A DNA stretch of 64,000 nucleotides from a beta proteobacterium L13. GTDB taxonomy: Bacteria; Pseudomonadota; Gammaproteobacteria; Burkholderiales; Chromobacteriaceae. The first letter of the stretch is position 1. Every line of letters starts with the position of its first letter. The stretch covers positions 1 to 64,000 of the forward strand of contig AMYZ01000009.1 in the NCBI GenBank assembly GCA_000335715.1, given 5' to 3'. Shown in pieces: positions 25,704 to 34,758 of this stretch. The notes beneath the pieces are model-generated. The model was not told the DNA's origin and did not search any database. It saw only the letters and a program-made list of their open reading frames with translations. Position numbers and translations under genes: made by a program.

Positions 25704-27089
25704 TTAGCTACGGATGCGGCGCAGGACTTCTTGCTGGCCGATCAAGGCCAGTACCGCGTCAACCGACGGGGTCTGCGTGGTGCCGCATACCAGCACGCGC
25801 AGCGGCATGCCCAGCTGGCCCATCTTGATGCCTTCGTCGGCGCAGAACGGCTTGAACAGGCCGTGGATGCTCTCGGCGTTCCAGCTGTCCAGCGCGGCCA
25901 GGCGGTCGGCAAAGCGCTGCATGCGGGCGTGGCTGTCGGCACCCAGGTGCTTTTCCACGTCTTCGGCTTGCGGGCTGCGCTTGGCGTAGAAGTAGTCCAC
26001 TTCGCGGGCCAGGGCGTTCAGGTCTTGCACGCGCTCTTTCACCAGGGCAATCACGTCGGCCAGGGCTGGGCCGTGGTTGGTGTCAACGTTGGCCGCGGCC
26101 AGGCGGTCGGCGATCAGGCCGGCCAGGCGGGCATTGTCGGCGGCCTTGATGTGCTGGGCGTTCAGCCACAGGAATTTTTCGTTGTTGAAGCGGCTGGCGG
26201 ACGGGCTGACCGCTTCCAGCGAGAACCACTCGACAAACTGTTCCATGCTGAAGAATTCTTCGTCACCGTGGCCCCAGCCCAGGCGCGCCAGGTAGTTCAA
26301 CAGCGCTTCCGGCAGAATGCCCTTGGCAGCGTAGTCCACCACGCTGACGGCGTCGCGGCGCTTGGACATCTTCTGGCCGTCCTCGTTGAGGATCATCGGC
26401 AGGTGGCCGTATACCGGCAGCGGCGCGCCCAGGGCCAGCAGGATGTTGATCTGGCGCGGGGTGTTGTTGACGTGATCGTCACCGCGGATAACGTGGGTGA
26501 TGTTCATGTCCCAGTCGTCCACGACTACGCAGAAGTTGTAGGTCGGGCTGCCGTCCGGGCGCGCGATGATCAGGTCGTCCAGCTCTTCGTTATTGATCTC
26601 GATGCGGCCTTTGACCGCGTCTTCCCATGCTACCGAACCGGTCAGCGGGGTTTTGAAGCGCACGACAGGCTGCACATCTGCCGGCGGCTGCGGCAAGGTC
26701 TTGCCGTCTTGCGGGCGCCAGCGGCGGTCGTAGCGCGGTTTTTCGCCGCGGGCTTCCTGTTCGGCGCGCAGCGTTTCCAGCTCTTCCTTGCTGCAGTAGC
26801 AGTAGTAGGCGTGGCCGCTGGCCAGCAGTTGCTGGATCACTTCCTTGTACCGGTCAAAGCGCTGGGTCTGGTAGAACGGGCCTTCGTCGTAGTCCAGGCC
26901 AACCCAGTGCATGCCGTCCATGATGGCTTTTACCGATTCCGGGGTGGAACGCTCCAGGTCGGTGTCTTCGATGCGCAGCACAAAGGTGCCGCCTTGCTTG
27001 CGGGCAAATGCCCAGGAGAACAGTGCCGTACGCACGCCGCCGATGTGCAGGAAACCGGTGGGGCTAGGGGCAAAACGGGTGCGGATCAT
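25704..27089 (-). CDS. gltX: glutamyl-tRNA synthetase
   Basis: 461 residues, the usual size for a bacterial discriminating GluRS. It activates glutamate and charges tRNA-Glu. Class I motifs: the HIGH-type FAPSPTGFLHIGGVRTAL at the start, and the KMSKS-type QKMSKRRDA near residue 240. A cysteine-containing insert (YYCYCSKEELE) lies near residue 100. Single gene flanked by a hairpin downstream and a LysE-family gene upstream on its own unit. Confidence 0.97.
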   Translation of the reverse strand: MIRTRFAPSPTGFLHIGGVRTALFSWAFARKQGGTFVLRIEDTDLERSTPESVKAIMDGMHWVGLDYDEGPFYQTQRFDRYKEVIQQLLASGHAYYCYCSKEELETLRAEQEARGEKPRYDRRWRPQDGKTLPQPPADVQPVVRFKTPLTGSVAWEDAVKGRIEINNEELDDLIIARPDGSPTYNFCVVVDDWDMNITHVIRGDDHVNNTPRQINILLALGAPLPVYGHLPMILNEDGQKMSKRRDAVSVVDYAAKGILPEALLNYLARLGWGHGDEEFFSMEQFVEWFSLEAVSPSASRFNNEKFLWLNAQHIKAADNARLAGLIADRLAAANVDTNHGPALADVIALVKERVQDLNALAREVDYFYAKRSPQAEDVEKHLGADSHARMQRFADRLAALDSWNAESIHGLFKPFCADEGIKMGQLGMPLRVLVCGTTQTPSVDAVLALIGQQEVLRRIRS

Positions 27090-27206
27090 GGTCTACGCCT
27101 GCTGTGAATCGTAAAACCGGTATTGTACGTTGCCAGCGAAAGGGCGGGCAAACAGGGCAGGCGATAAATCGGCCGCCTAGCAGGGCGGCCGTCGTGACGG
27201 GGGCGG

Positions 27207-27839
27207 TCAGATCGTAAAGTTGGCCGCGCTCAGGCGACCGGCGGGCAGGCTGTCCAGCAGCAGCCACAGCGCGGTGCCGGCTAGCGTCAGTGCCATGGCG
27301 CCATTGAAGCAGGCCAGCCGGCGCGGGGTGTTCAGCAGCTTTTGCAGCGCCACGCCGGCGCCGGCCCACACGCTGATGCACGGCATCATGGTGATGAATA
27401 CCAGCAGGAAAAACAGCGCGGCCGCCTGGCCCGCCGGCATGTCTTGCGGCAGGAATACCATGCCCATGTTCAGGCTCATCATCCAGGTTTTGGGGTTCAG
27501 CCACTGGAACCAGATGCCACCCATGAAGCTCATTGGTTGCGGCTTGTCTGCCTGTTCGCCCAGCGCACCGGCCTGTTTCATTTGCCAGGCCAGGTATAGC
27601 AGGTAGGCGCAGCCGGCCAGCGTCAGTAGCGGTTTGAGCGCACCCAGCAGCGGGGCCAGCTGGCTCATGAACAGGATGATGATGGCGGACTGCAGTGCGA
27701 TACCGATAGAAATGCCCAGCAGCGACGGTACGGTGCGGCCAAACCCGTGGTTCAGGCCACTGGCGGCCAGGATCAGGTTGTTGGGGCCGGGGGTCAGTGC
27801 CATCACGGACAGGTAAATCAGCAGGGCAGCGGTATTCAT
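27207..27839 (-). CDS. LysE/RhtB-family exporter, partner of a divergent MocR regulator
   Basis: 210 residues from ATG 27839 (MNTAALLIYLSVMALTPGPN). Six hydrophobic segments; family motifs LTPGPNNLILAASGLNHGFG and WLNPKTWMMSLNMG. It probably exports an amino acid or amine. It is divergent from a MocR-type regulator with a conspicuous inverted repeat between them, so the regulator probably controls this exporter. A longer frame reaches 27926 but starts within the operator-side DNA. Confidence 0.86.
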   Translation of the reverse strand: MNTAALLIYLSVMALTPGPNNLILAASGLNHGFGRTVPSLLGISIGIALQSAIIILFMSQLAPLLGALKPLLTLAGCAYLLYLAWQMKQAGALGEQADKPQPMSFMGGIWFQWLNPKTWMMSLNMGMVFLPQDMPAGQAAALFFLLVFITMMPCISVWAGAGVALQKLLNTPRRLACFNGAMALTLAGTALWLLLDSLPAGRLSAANFTI

Positions 27840-27930
27840 CGTGTGCGGCAACAAGGTATTAAACGATGGGCTGCATGATAAGGCGCGACGCATTACAATA
27901 ACAGATTCAGAATTTTCAATTTGCAACCAT

Positions 27931-27981
27931 CACAGTTTGGCGTGCGGCCAACTGTACTGGTAACAGCCCGGCCAAACTGTG
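27931..27981. promoter_or_regulatory. MocR operator candidate: long inverted repeat with an extra half-site
   Basis: CACAGTTTGGC (27931-27941) and GCCAAACTGTG (27971-27981) are perfect 11-base complements 29 bases apart. A third, near-identical half, GCCAACTGT (27948-27956), lies between them in the same direction as the right arm. MocR regulators of the PdxR/GabR kind bind several half-sites at such spacing. The array fills the gap before the MocR start, so autorepression is likely. Identity of the binder is inference. Confidence 0.6.
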
Positions 27982-27996
27982 CCGGTGGAGCAGGCG

Positions 27997-29421
27997 ATGG
28001 CGCAAGACACCCTTTACATGCAGCTGGTCAACGAGTGGACGGCGCTGATCCAGCGTGGCGTACTGCGACCGGGCGAGAAAATGCCGTCGGTGCGCAAGGC
28101 CTGCGCGCAATACCAGGTCAGCCCGGCTACCATCTTGGCCGCCTATCGCCTGATGGAAGAGCGCGGGCTGGTGGAGGCGCGCCCGCAATCCGGCTTCTAT
28201 GTGCGCACCCAAACGCGGCTGCCGCTGCCGCATATGCGCCGCCAGAGCGGTACCGTGGCTACCGGCGACGAGGTGCTGGACAACATCGAGCTGGTGTTGG
28301 CCGCGCAGCAGCAGCCTGGCTACCTGGACCTGTCGATGGCGTCGCCGCGCGGTGGCGATTTTTATCCCACCACGCGCCTGAAACACATCCTGCACAAACT
28401 CAGCCGCGAACAGCCGACGCTGGCCACCGACTACAGCTACCCGCCCGGTGCGCAGTCGCTGCGCGAACAGGTGGCGCGCCGGGCATTGGCCTGGGGCGTG
28501 GCACTGGCAGCCGACGACATCGTCACCACCAATGGTTGTACCGAGGCGCTGCAGCTGGCGCTGCGCACCGTCTGCAAGCACGGTGACACCATTGGCCTGG
28601 AATCGCCGACCTACTTTCTGCTGCTGCCCTTGCTGAAAAGCCTGGGCCTGAACGTGATCGAGATCCCTACCCACCCCACTACCGGCCTGTCGCTGGATGC
28701 GCTGGAGCTGCTGCTGGAAGAAAAGCGGCTGCAAGCCATTGTGGCAATGCCCACTGTGCACAACCCGCTGGGTGCCACCATGCCGCCCGAGAACAAGAAA
28801 AGGTTGGCCGCACTGGTGAATGCGCATCGCGTACCGCTGATCGAAGACTGCCCGCACGCCGACCTGTTTTACGGCCAACTGACGCCAGACGCGGTGAAAG
28901 CGTCCGACACAGACGGCTATGTACTGCTGTGCGGCAGCTTCAACAAGACGCTGGCGCCTGGTTTCCGGGTGGGCTGGATTGCGCCCGGCCGCTACCGCCG
29001 CGAGCTGACACGGCTGAAGTTTGCCTCGTCGCTATCGCAGCCACGGCTGCTGGAAGAAACGCTGGGGGTGTATCTGCAAGACGGCGCCTACGACCAGCAC
29101 CTGCGCTTCTTGCGCCGCCATTACCAGGCACAGATGGCGCGCTTGCAGGATGTGGTGGCGCAGGTGTTTCCGGCCGGCACCCGTGCCACGTCGCCTACCG
29201 GTGGCTGCCTGCTGTGGGTGGAATTGCCGGGCGAGGCCGACTCGCTGCAGCTGTCGCGGGCGGCGTATGCGGAAAAGATGCTGGTGGTGCCGGGCGCGCT
29301 GTATTCGCCGCGTGGCCGCTACCGCAACTGCATCCGGCTATCGTGCTGCTACCCGTGGAGCGACGCGTACGAGCGCGGCTTGCACCGTCTGGCCGAGCTC
29401 AGTGCCCGGCTATTACCCTGA
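27997..29421 (+). CDS. MocR-type regulator: GntR helix-turn-helix fused to a class I aminotransferase domain
   Basis: 474 residues from ATG 27997 (GGAG eight bases before). Residues 1-70 are a GntR winged helix-turn-helix (RGVLRPGEKMPSVRKACAQY, VSPATILAAYRLMEERGLVE). The rest is a fold-type I aminotransferase with the PLP lysine at 317 in GSFNKTLAPGF and VHNPLGAT near residue 255. MocR proteins use PLP to sense an amino compound. Its position opposite a LysE exporter suggests that it senses the exported amino acid. Confidence 0.92.
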   Translation: MAQDTLYMQLVNEWTALIQRGVLRPGEKMPSVRKACAQYQVSPATILAAYRLMEERGLVEARPQSGFYVRTQTRLPLPHMRRQSGTVATGDEVLDNIELVLAAQQQPGYLDLSMASPRGGDFYPTTRLKHILHKLSREQPTLATDYSYPPGAQSLREQVARRALAWGVALAADDIVTTNGCTEALQLALRTVCKHGDTIGLESPTYFLLLPLLKSLGLNVIEIPTHPTTGLSLDALELLLEEKRLQAIVAMPTVHNPLGATMPPENKKRLAALVNAHRVPLIEDCPHADLFYGQLTPDAVKASDTDGYVLLCGSFNKTLAPGFRVGWIAPGRYRRELTRLKFASSLSQPRLLEETLGVYLQDGAYDQHLRFLRRHYQAQMARLQDVVAQVFPAGTRATSPTGGCLLWVELPGEADSLQLSRAAYAEKMLVVPGALYSPRGRYRNCIRLSCCYPWSDAYERGLHRLAELSARLLP

Positions 29422-29672
29422 GTGCGCTCAAGCACTGGAGGGGAGTGTCGATAAAACAATATGTCGTACTCGGTGCCAAATGGCATGGCTGGTTTAAAAT
29501 GAAATTGTCTTTTAACAGCTATAAGCAAATGTCGGAGATATGTTTGTATCGATAGAGCGCACTGGGGTACGCTTGCTTTTATCGCGAGTTTGGTTTTGTA
29601 AAGTGTGTGCCGTGCCATAAGCACGATGCACTAATCTAAAAGTAGTATCGAGCAGGGTCGGATAAGGCAGCT
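29422..29672. other. 251-base gap before the pilin operon
   Basis: An AT-richer stretch that must hold the promoter of the minor-pilin operon. I see no gene, no clear terminator for the MocR gene and no convincing sigma-70 or sigma-54 promoter. A short minus-strand frame (29349-29624) overlaps the MocR end and has no support. Confidence 0.5.
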
Positions 29673-30152
29673 ATGACGCAGGAACGGGGTTTTACGCTGG
29701 TAGAGCTAATCATAACGGTAGCCATCATCGCCATCGTCATGTCGTATGCCGTGCCGGCCTACTCGCGTTTTGTCGCCCAGAACAAGGTGCAGTCCTTCGC
29801 CTATGCACTGGCTTCGGACCTGAACAACGCCCGCTCCGAGGCGATACGCCGTGGACAGACTGTCGAAGTCTGTGCTGCTTCAGATGCGACAGTAGCGAGT
29901 TGCGCCGGAGCCGTGACGAGTAACTGGAGCAAGAGCTGGATCACCGTGGCTAGTGGGGCGGTTATCAAGGTCCACCAGGCGGAGGTAGGCACTGTTGCTT
30001 CGACTACGTTATCCAGTGTCCGTTTTGCCGCTAGCGGCCGACCTAATAACGCCGGCAATATCGTTTTTCAGGATGCGGCTGCAACGACTTCTGCTTCTGT
30101 ATCGATCGCTGCCTATGGCAGTATCCGGGCCGGTGGCGGGATGGGGCAATAA
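29673..30152 (+). CDS. fimT: type IV minor pilin FimT/PilH (GspH-like)
   Basis: 159 residues. Prepilin leader MTQERG cut before FTLVELIITVAIIAIVMSYA, the hydrophobic helix with Glu5. The soluble part has the GspH/FimT pattern (SDLNNARSEAIRRGQTVEVC). In several bacteria FimT contributes to DNA uptake, and its homologue is PilH in Neisseria. First gene of a tightly packed operon fimT-pilV-pilW-pilX-pilin. Confidence 0.9.
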   Translation: MTQERGFTLVELIITVAIIAIVMSYAVPAYSRFVAQNKVQSFAYALASDLNNARSEAIRRGQTVEVCAASDATVASCAGAVTSNWSKSWITVASGAVIKVHQAEVGTVASTTLSSVRFAASGRPNNAGNIVFQDAAATTSASVSIAAYGSIRAGGGMGQ

Positions 30153-30742
30153 TGATGCTAGTTTATCGTAACCGCGGTTTTGCCTTTGTCGAGCTGCTGG
30201 TGTCGGTGGTAATCATCGGCTTTGGCCTGCTGGCGATTTCTGCGCTACAGACCAATGCCTTGCAAGCGACCAACGCCGCCTATTTGCGTACCGCTGCCAG
30301 TGAATACGCGGTGGCTTTTTCGGAGCGGATGCGCACTAATACTGCTGATAGCATCTACCGTTACGACGAAGACAACAGCGTGTATATCCTGGCCCCTGTA
30401 GTGGCGTGCTACCTGCAGACGGCGTCTAATACGGCGCTGACAGACCGGGCGACAGAGTGTGCCAAAGTGACCAATGCCAGTCAGACCGCCATCATGAATG
30501 CTGACATAGCCTCGATGACACAGTGGATAAGCAATGCCTCCAGCACGCTGCCGCAAGGCACCTGGGCGCTGAATTTGCTACGCAACGGTGCTGTAGCCAG
30601 TGGCATCACGGCGGCCAACTGCAATTTCTCGCTGGCAGCCGGTGCGGCAGCGAGCCAGCCCTGTTCTTTACAGGTCTCAGTCACATGGCAAGAGTCGCGT
30701 GCATCGGCTGCGGTTGCCAGCATCAGTTACACATTCCGGTGA
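30152..30742 (+). CDS. pilV: type IV minor pilin PilV/PilI
   Basis: 196 residues. Leader MMLVYRNRG then FAFVELLVSVVIIGFGLLAI, so the usual FTLVE is FAFVE here but Gly-1 and Glu5 are kept. The region QTNALQATNAAYLRTAASEY is typical of PilV. Start ATG 30152 shares one base with the fimT stop; ATG 30155 is equally possible. Part of the initiating tip complex with PilW and PilX. Confidence 0.88.
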   Translation: MMLVYRNRGFAFVELLVSVVIIGFGLLAISALQTNALQATNAAYLRTAASEYAVAFSERMRTNTADSIYRYDEDNSVYILAPVVACYLQTASNTALTDRATECAKVTNASQTAIMNADIASMTQWISNASSTLPQGTWALNLLRNGAVASGITAANCNFSLAAGAAASQPCSLQVSVTWQESRASAAVASISYTFR

Positions 30743-30747
30743 GTACC

Positions 30748-31467
30748 ATGAGAAGCAAACAAGCCGGTTTGACCATTATCGAGCTGATGCTGTCGCTGGC
30801 ACTGTCGCTCTTTCTGATTCTGGTAGCAGCACAGTTTTTTGTGGCTAACAAAATGACCTACCGCACCCAGCAGGCACAGGCAGATATTCAGGAGCGTGGC
30901 CGCTTTGCCAGCTTCTGGCTGGCGCAGCAGCTGCGCCAGGCGGGCTATATTGGTGCAGTTGAGGTGGCTACTAAGGATTTCAATAGCGTGTTTGTCCTGC
31001 AAAACGCCAGTGGCACTGCGCAAGCCATGGCGGCGGGGCAAGTGCTGCTGGGCACATCCGGCACGGTGCAGGTACGTTACCGCGGTGCCGACGATACCAG
31101 CCTGGTAAATTGCCAGGGGCAGGGTGTTGCAGCCAATACCACCTCCACGCATATGATCAATACCAGTGGTACCAGTTTGATGTGTGATGGCACCGAGGTG
31201 GTGCCTGGTGTAGTGCAGTTAAGGTTGCAATACGGTCAGGATAGCGTGAACCCGCTGGACCGCATTGCAGACCAGTATGTACAAAACGCACCGGCTTCGG
31301 CAGTCTATGCGGTCAGGTTATGTATGCTAGTGCAATCGCTGGAGAACAATGTCAGCCCTGTAAGCCAGACTATTGCAGCGGACTGTGATGGTAATGCGTA
31401 TACCCCCGCCAACCGCGCGATTGCGAAAGTGTTCCGGTCTTCGGTTTATCTGAGGAATATCCCATGA
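30748..31467 (+). CDS. pilW: type IV minor pilin PilW/PilJ
   Basis: 239 residues from ATG 30748. The leader MRSKQAG is cut before LTIIELMLSLALSLFLILVA. PilW-type continuation ADIQERGRFASFWLAQQLRQ AGYIG, with two or more cysteine pairs in the globular part. A GTG at 30739 would overlap the pilV stop as GTGA and add three residues; I could not separate the two starts. Member of the minor pilin priming complex. Confidence 0.87.
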   Translation: MRSKQAGLTIIELMLSLALSLFLILVAAQFFVANKMTYRTQQAQADIQERGRFASFWLAQQLRQAGYIGAVEVATKDFNSVFVLQNASGTAQAMAAGQVLLGTSGTVQVRYRGADDTSLVNCQGQGVAANTTSTHMINTSGTSLMCDGTEVVPGVVQLRLQYGQDSVNPLDRIADQYVQNAPASAVYAVRLCMLVQSLENNVSPVSQTIAADCDGNAYTPANRAIAKVFRSSVYLRNIP

Positions 31468-31877
31468 GCAGGGTAGCAATGCAGCAGGGTTTTTCCTTGC
31501 TGGTGGTGATGGTCTTCCTGCTGGTGCTGGGCTTGCTGGGTTTTGCCGTGACCAAAAGCGCCATCGTGCAAGAGAAGATATCGGGCAACCTGCGTGAAAA
31601 AAATGTCTCCTTTCTGGCTGCGGAAGCCGCGCTGCGCGAAGGTGAAATTTACCTGACCACGATTGATGATCTGGCCAGTATCACGGCGTCCAATTCGCTG
31701 TCTCCCCGCAATGTTGTCTCATCGCTGGCTGGCGCATCGGCCAGCTATACCATAGGCTGCGTCAATAACTGTACGGCGTCCGCGGGTAAGGTCTACTACC
31801 GCATCGTGGCCAGCGGTACCGGTGTGCGCAATGACTCGGTCACCGCATTGGAAGCGGTAGTATCGGTAGAAGAGTAA
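31464..31877 (+). CDS. pilX: type IV minor pilin PilX/PilK
   Basis: 137 residues. Leader MSRVAMQQG cut before [20 protein letters not shown]. Position 5 is Val rather than Glu, as in PilX/GspK-type tip pilins, which need no Glu5. The continuation [20 protein letters not shown] is a PilX hallmark. It overlaps pilW by four bases. In Pseudomonas pilY1 follows here; in this window it does not. Confidence 0.87.
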   Translation: MSRVAMQQGFSLLVVMVFLLVLGLLGFAVTKSAIVQEKISGNLREKNVSFLAAEAALREGEIYLTTIDDLASITASNSLSPRNVVSSLAGASASYTIGCVNNCTASAGKVYYRIVASGTGVRNDSVTALEAVVSVEE

Positions 31878-31939
31878 GCGGCCAACTGGCTTTGGCAAGC
31901 AAGGGCAGGCAAGTGTTGTCATGCCCTAATGGAGAAAAA

Positions 31940-32371
31940 ATGCAGAAAAACCAGGGTTTTACCTTGATCGAGCTGGTGATCGTGGTGGCTATCGTAGGCA
32001 TTTTGTCTGCCATCGCCATGCCGATGTACCGCGATTATGTCGTGCGTTCCAACCGTACCGAGGCCAAAACGGCATTGGCTGCTGTAGCGCTGGCGCAGGA
32101 GCGCTACTACTCGGTGAATAACCGTTACAGTACGACGATTGCCTCGCTGGGCACCGTGATGGGTTTGAGTAGTAGCGGTGTTACCGAGAACGGTTTTTAC
32201 AGCATCAGCATTACTGCGGCCAACCCCGCTGCTAGCTACACCCTCAACGCCACCCCGCAAAGCAAAGCCGGGCAGAATACCGACAAGTGCAACACCCTGA
32301 CGCTGACCAGCACGGGCTTGAAAGGCGTCAGCAGCGCCACCAGCGGCTATACTGCGGCCAACTGCTGGTAA
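31940..32371 (+). CDS. small type IV pilin of the PilE/ComP-like group
   Basis: 143 residues from ATG 31940 (GGAG seven bases before). Leader MQKNQG, then [20 protein letters not shown] with Glu5. The globular part [20 protein letters not shown]...[12 protein letters not shown] and the end [14 protein letters not shown]...CW match PilE-type minor pilins and the ComP family. ComP is the Neisseria receptor for the DNA uptake sequence. Only one cysteine pair is present, whereas meningococcal ComP has two disulfides. Its place, last after pilX, equals pilX/pilL of Neisseria. Whether it binds DNA is open. Confidence 0.82.
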   Translation: MQKNQGFTLIELVIVVAIVGILSAIAMPMYRDYVVRSNRTEAKTALAAVALAQERYYSVNNRYSTTIASLGTVMGLSSSGVTENGFYSISITAANPAASYTLNATPQSKAGQNTDKCNTLTLTSTGLKGVSSATSGYTAANCW

Positions 32372-32505
32372 GTAGTGTCATGCGGCTGGCGTCTGGGCGC
32401 GTGCTGCATTAAGATAGCCCCCTTTTTGCCGGATGGCGTCGCTGTCCTAGTGTCTTGTTTTTGAAAGGACTGCGCGCAAACGTGTTTTGCCCAGTGACTT
32501 GAACC

Positions 32506-32973
32506 ATGAAGAATGCAATGAAATCCAATAATGAAACGGCACTGGGTGCCGCACTGAAGACGGCAGTACAAAGTCTGAGCAAGAAAAGCCAGACCGAAAT
32601 GATTGCCGCCCATGTTTACGCCAAATACGAAGTATTCAAGCGTTTCCTGCCGCTGGCACTGGGTATCCACGAGGCATTGATCGCAGCACTGCCGCAGTTT
32701 GATGCACAGCTGGTGGCCCGCGTACTGGCTAACCACTGCCGCCGTCAGCGTTACATCAAGTCGCTGGCCCGTGGTGGCAAGCGCTTTGATCTGGCCATGA
32801 AACCGGTAGGTGTGGTGAGCCCGGAAGAGAAAGCCGCAGCCGAACGCATGGCTCAGCCACGCCCGGCCAAGGCAGACGCTGCCGCCCCGGTGGCAGACCT
32901 GCCTGTTGCTGCCGAGGGTGTCGCACCCGACGCAGTCGCTGCTACACCGGCCACCGAGCCTGCTGCAGAGTAA
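32506..32973 (+). CDS. proQ: ProQ/FinO-domain RNA chaperone
   Basis: 155 residues. The FinO core spans about 20-110 ([44 protein letters not shown]), which binds structured RNAs and 3' ends. The C-terminal 45 residues are an alanine-, proline- and acid-rich tail, shorter than the linker and Tudor-like domain of E. coli ProQ. This is the minimal form known from Neisseria. A terminator follows. Confidence 0.88.
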   Translation: MKNAMKSNNETALGAALKTAVQSLSKKSQTEMIAAHVYAKYEVFKRFLPLALGIHEALIAALPQFDAQLVARVLANHCRRQRYIKSLARGGKRFDLAMKPVGVVSPEEKAAAERMAQPRPAKADAAAPVADLPVAAEGVAPDAVAATPATEPAAE

Positions 32974-32992
32974 AACAGTATTGCGGTAAACC

Positions 32993-33022
32993 AACCCCTC
33001 CGGCCTGTGCTAGAGGGGTTTT
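32993..33022 (+). terminator. terminator of the ProQ gene
   Basis: AACCCCTC (32993-33000) pairs with GAGGGGTT (33013-33020) over a 12-base loop, followed by TTG and more Ts. Confidence 0.8.
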
Positions 33023-33062
33023 GTCTTTATTGGGCTACGGTTGTAGCCAGGAAAGGATGCGC

Positions 33063-33599
33063 ATGTTGACCAGGCAGCACGGTGTCACCATCGAATTGTG
33101 GCGCGGTGATATCACCCGTCTGGCGGTAGACGCCATTGTCAATGCGGCCAACCGCGGCTTGCGTGGCGGCGGCGGGGTGGACGGCACCATACACCGTGCG
33201 GCCGGCCCGGGCATGCTGCAAGCCTGTTTGCAGCACGGCTTTTGCCCTGTAGGCGAGGTGCGGGTAACGCCCGGTTTTTCGCTGCCGGCGCGCTGGGTGT
33301 TTCACACTGTCGGCCCGGTATGGCGTGGTGGTGATGAGGGCGAGGCAGAACAGCTGGCGCAGTGCTACCGCCATTGCCTGGAAGAGTCGGCCAGCCGCGG
33401 TGTACGTGAGCTGGCGTTTCCGGCCATCAGTTGCGGCGTGTATGGCTACCCGGCGCTAGCCGCCATGAATGTGGCGTGGCAGGCCATTACACAATGGTTG
33501 GCCGCAGCGCCGGCGCACAGTCTGGAGCGTATTGTGCTGGTCGCCTTCGATGACAGCATATGGCAGGCCGGCTGTCGTGTGATGCCGGGCATCAGCTAG
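33063..33599 (+). CDS. macrodomain protein (O-acetyl-ADP-ribose deacetylase type)
   Basis: 178 residues from ATG 33063, chosen because AGGAAAGG ends six bases before it. The macrodomain signatures for ADP-ribose binding are complete: [35 protein letters not shown], and [12 protein letters not shown]. MacroD/YmdB enzymes remove acetyl or ADP-ribose groups. It carries two exact copies of the dispersed repeat (33143-33153 and 33496-33506). Single gene between the ProQ terminator and cysK. Confidence 0.92.
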   Translation: MLTRQHGVTIELWRGDITRLAVDAIVNAANRGLRGGGGVDGTIHRAAGPGMLQACLQHGFCPVGEVRVTPGFSLPARWVFHTVGPVWRGGDEGEAEQLAQCYRHCLEESASRGVRELAFPAISCGVYGYPALAAMNVAWQAITQWLAAAPAHSLERIVLVAFDDSIWQAGCRVMPGIS

Positions 33600-33642
33600 C
33601 GGCGGTTATAGGCAAGCGTTCGAAACTTAGCAAAAAACGGTA

Positions 33643-33670
33643 TTAGTCAGCACGGGTGTGGCTGTATAGA
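33643..33670 (+). promoter_or_regulatory. candidate sigma-70 promoter of cysK
   Basis: TTAGTC (33643-33648) and TATAGA (33665-33670) are separated by 16 bases and lie 50 bases before the cysK start, with TG just before the -10. The -35 match is weak. Confidence 0.35.
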
Positions 33671-33719
33671 ATTGCGCAGCATAACGGCTCACGCCGTGCG
33701 CTCAACAGGAGAATAAACA

Positions 33720-34655
33720 ATGCGTATTGCCTCTTCCGTCACCGACCTTATCGGCAACACCCCGCTGGTACGCCTGAACCGTGTCACCGAAGGAGCCGGC
33801 GCCACCGTGGTGGCCAAGCTGGAGTTCTTCAACCCGGGCCACAGCGTGAAAGACCGTATCGCCGCGGCCATGATCGAAGCCGCCGAGAAAGACGGCAAGA
33901 TCGGCCCCGACACCGTCATTGTGGAGCCGACCTCGGGCAATACCGGTATTGGCCTGGCCATGGTGTGCGCGGCGCGCGGTTACAAGCTGATCATCACCAT
34001 GCCGGAAACCATGAGCCGCGAACGCCGCCAACTGCTGCGCGCCTACGGTGCCGAACTGGTGCTGACCCCAGGCCCGGACGGGATGGGCGGCGCTATCGCC
34101 AAAGCCCGCGAGATCGTGGCGGCCAACCCGGACACCCACTACCTGCCGCAGCAGTTTGAAAACCCGGCCAACCCGGAAATCCACCGCAATACCACCGCCG
34201 AAGAAATCTGGCGCGATACCGACGGCCAGGTCGATATTCTGGTGGCTGGCGTCGGCACCGGCGGCACCATCACCGGCGTGGGCGAAGTGCTGAAAGCGCG
34301 CAAGCCGGGCGTACAGATCGTGGCGGTCGAGCCGGATGCGTCGCCGGTACTGTCCGGTGGTGCCAAGGGCCCGCACCCTATCCAGGGTATCGGTGCCGGT
34401 TTTGTGCCGCCCATTCTGAATACCGGCATCTACGACGAGATCATCCGCGTCGGTAATGACGACGCGTTCGACACCGCCCGCAATGTGGCCACCCAGGAAG
34501 GTGTGTTGGTAGGCATTTCGTCTGGCGCCGCCGTGTGGGCTGCATTGCAGCTGGCCAAGCGCCCGGAAAACGCCGGCAAGCTGATCGTGGTGGTGATTCC
34601 ATCCTTTGGCGAGCGCTATCTGTCTACCGCGCTGTTCCAGCACCTGGCCGACTGA
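33720..34655 (+). CDS. cysK: cysteine synthase (O-acetylserine sulfhydrylase)
   Basis: 311 residues. Makes cysteine from O-acetylserine and sulfide with PLP. The PLP lysine lies in [13 protein letters not shown] (about Lys44), the substrate loop is [10 protein letters not shown], and the phosphate-binding loop is [10 protein letters not shown]. The closing [11 protein letters not shown] is also typical. It follows an AGGAG box closely. A sharp terminator ends the unit. Confidence 0.96.
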   Translation: MRIASSVTDLIGNTPLVRLNRVTEGAGATVVAKLEFFNPGHSVKDRIAAAMIEAAEKDGKIGPDTVIVEPTSGNTGIGLAMVCAARGYKLIITMPETMSRERRQLLRAYGAELVLTPGPDGMGGAIAKAREIVAANPDTHYLPQQFENPANPEIHRNTTAEEIWRDTDGQVDILVAGVGTGGTITGVGEVLKARKPGVQIVAVEPDASPVLSGGAKGPHPIQGIGAGFVPPILNTGIYDEIIRVGNDDAFDTARNVATQEGVLVGISSGAAVWAALQLAKRPENAGKLIVVVIPSFGERYLSTALFQHLAD

Positions 34656-34677
34656 TTATCGCTAGCACCTCAGCTGT

Positions 34678-34708
34678 AACCCTGCCTGTGTGGCAGGGTT
34701 TTTCTTTT
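34678..34708 (+). terminator. terminator of cysK
   Basis: AACCCTGCC (34678-34686) pairs with GGCAGGGTT (34692-34700) over TGTGT, followed by TTTCTTTT. Confidence 0.92.
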
Positions 34709-34758
34709 ATGGAAAGGCAAGGCAGCGCCAGCTGCCATTCGGGTTTACAATCAGTTGC

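Noticed and set aside
29460-29540. Sigma-54 promoter for the pilin operon
   Set aside because: A TGGCAT occurs, but the matching GC element at the right distance is missing.
29349-29624. 91-codon minus-strand frame in the gap before the pilin operon
   Set aside because: It overlaps the end of the MocR gene, lacks a ribosome-binding site and has no coding character.
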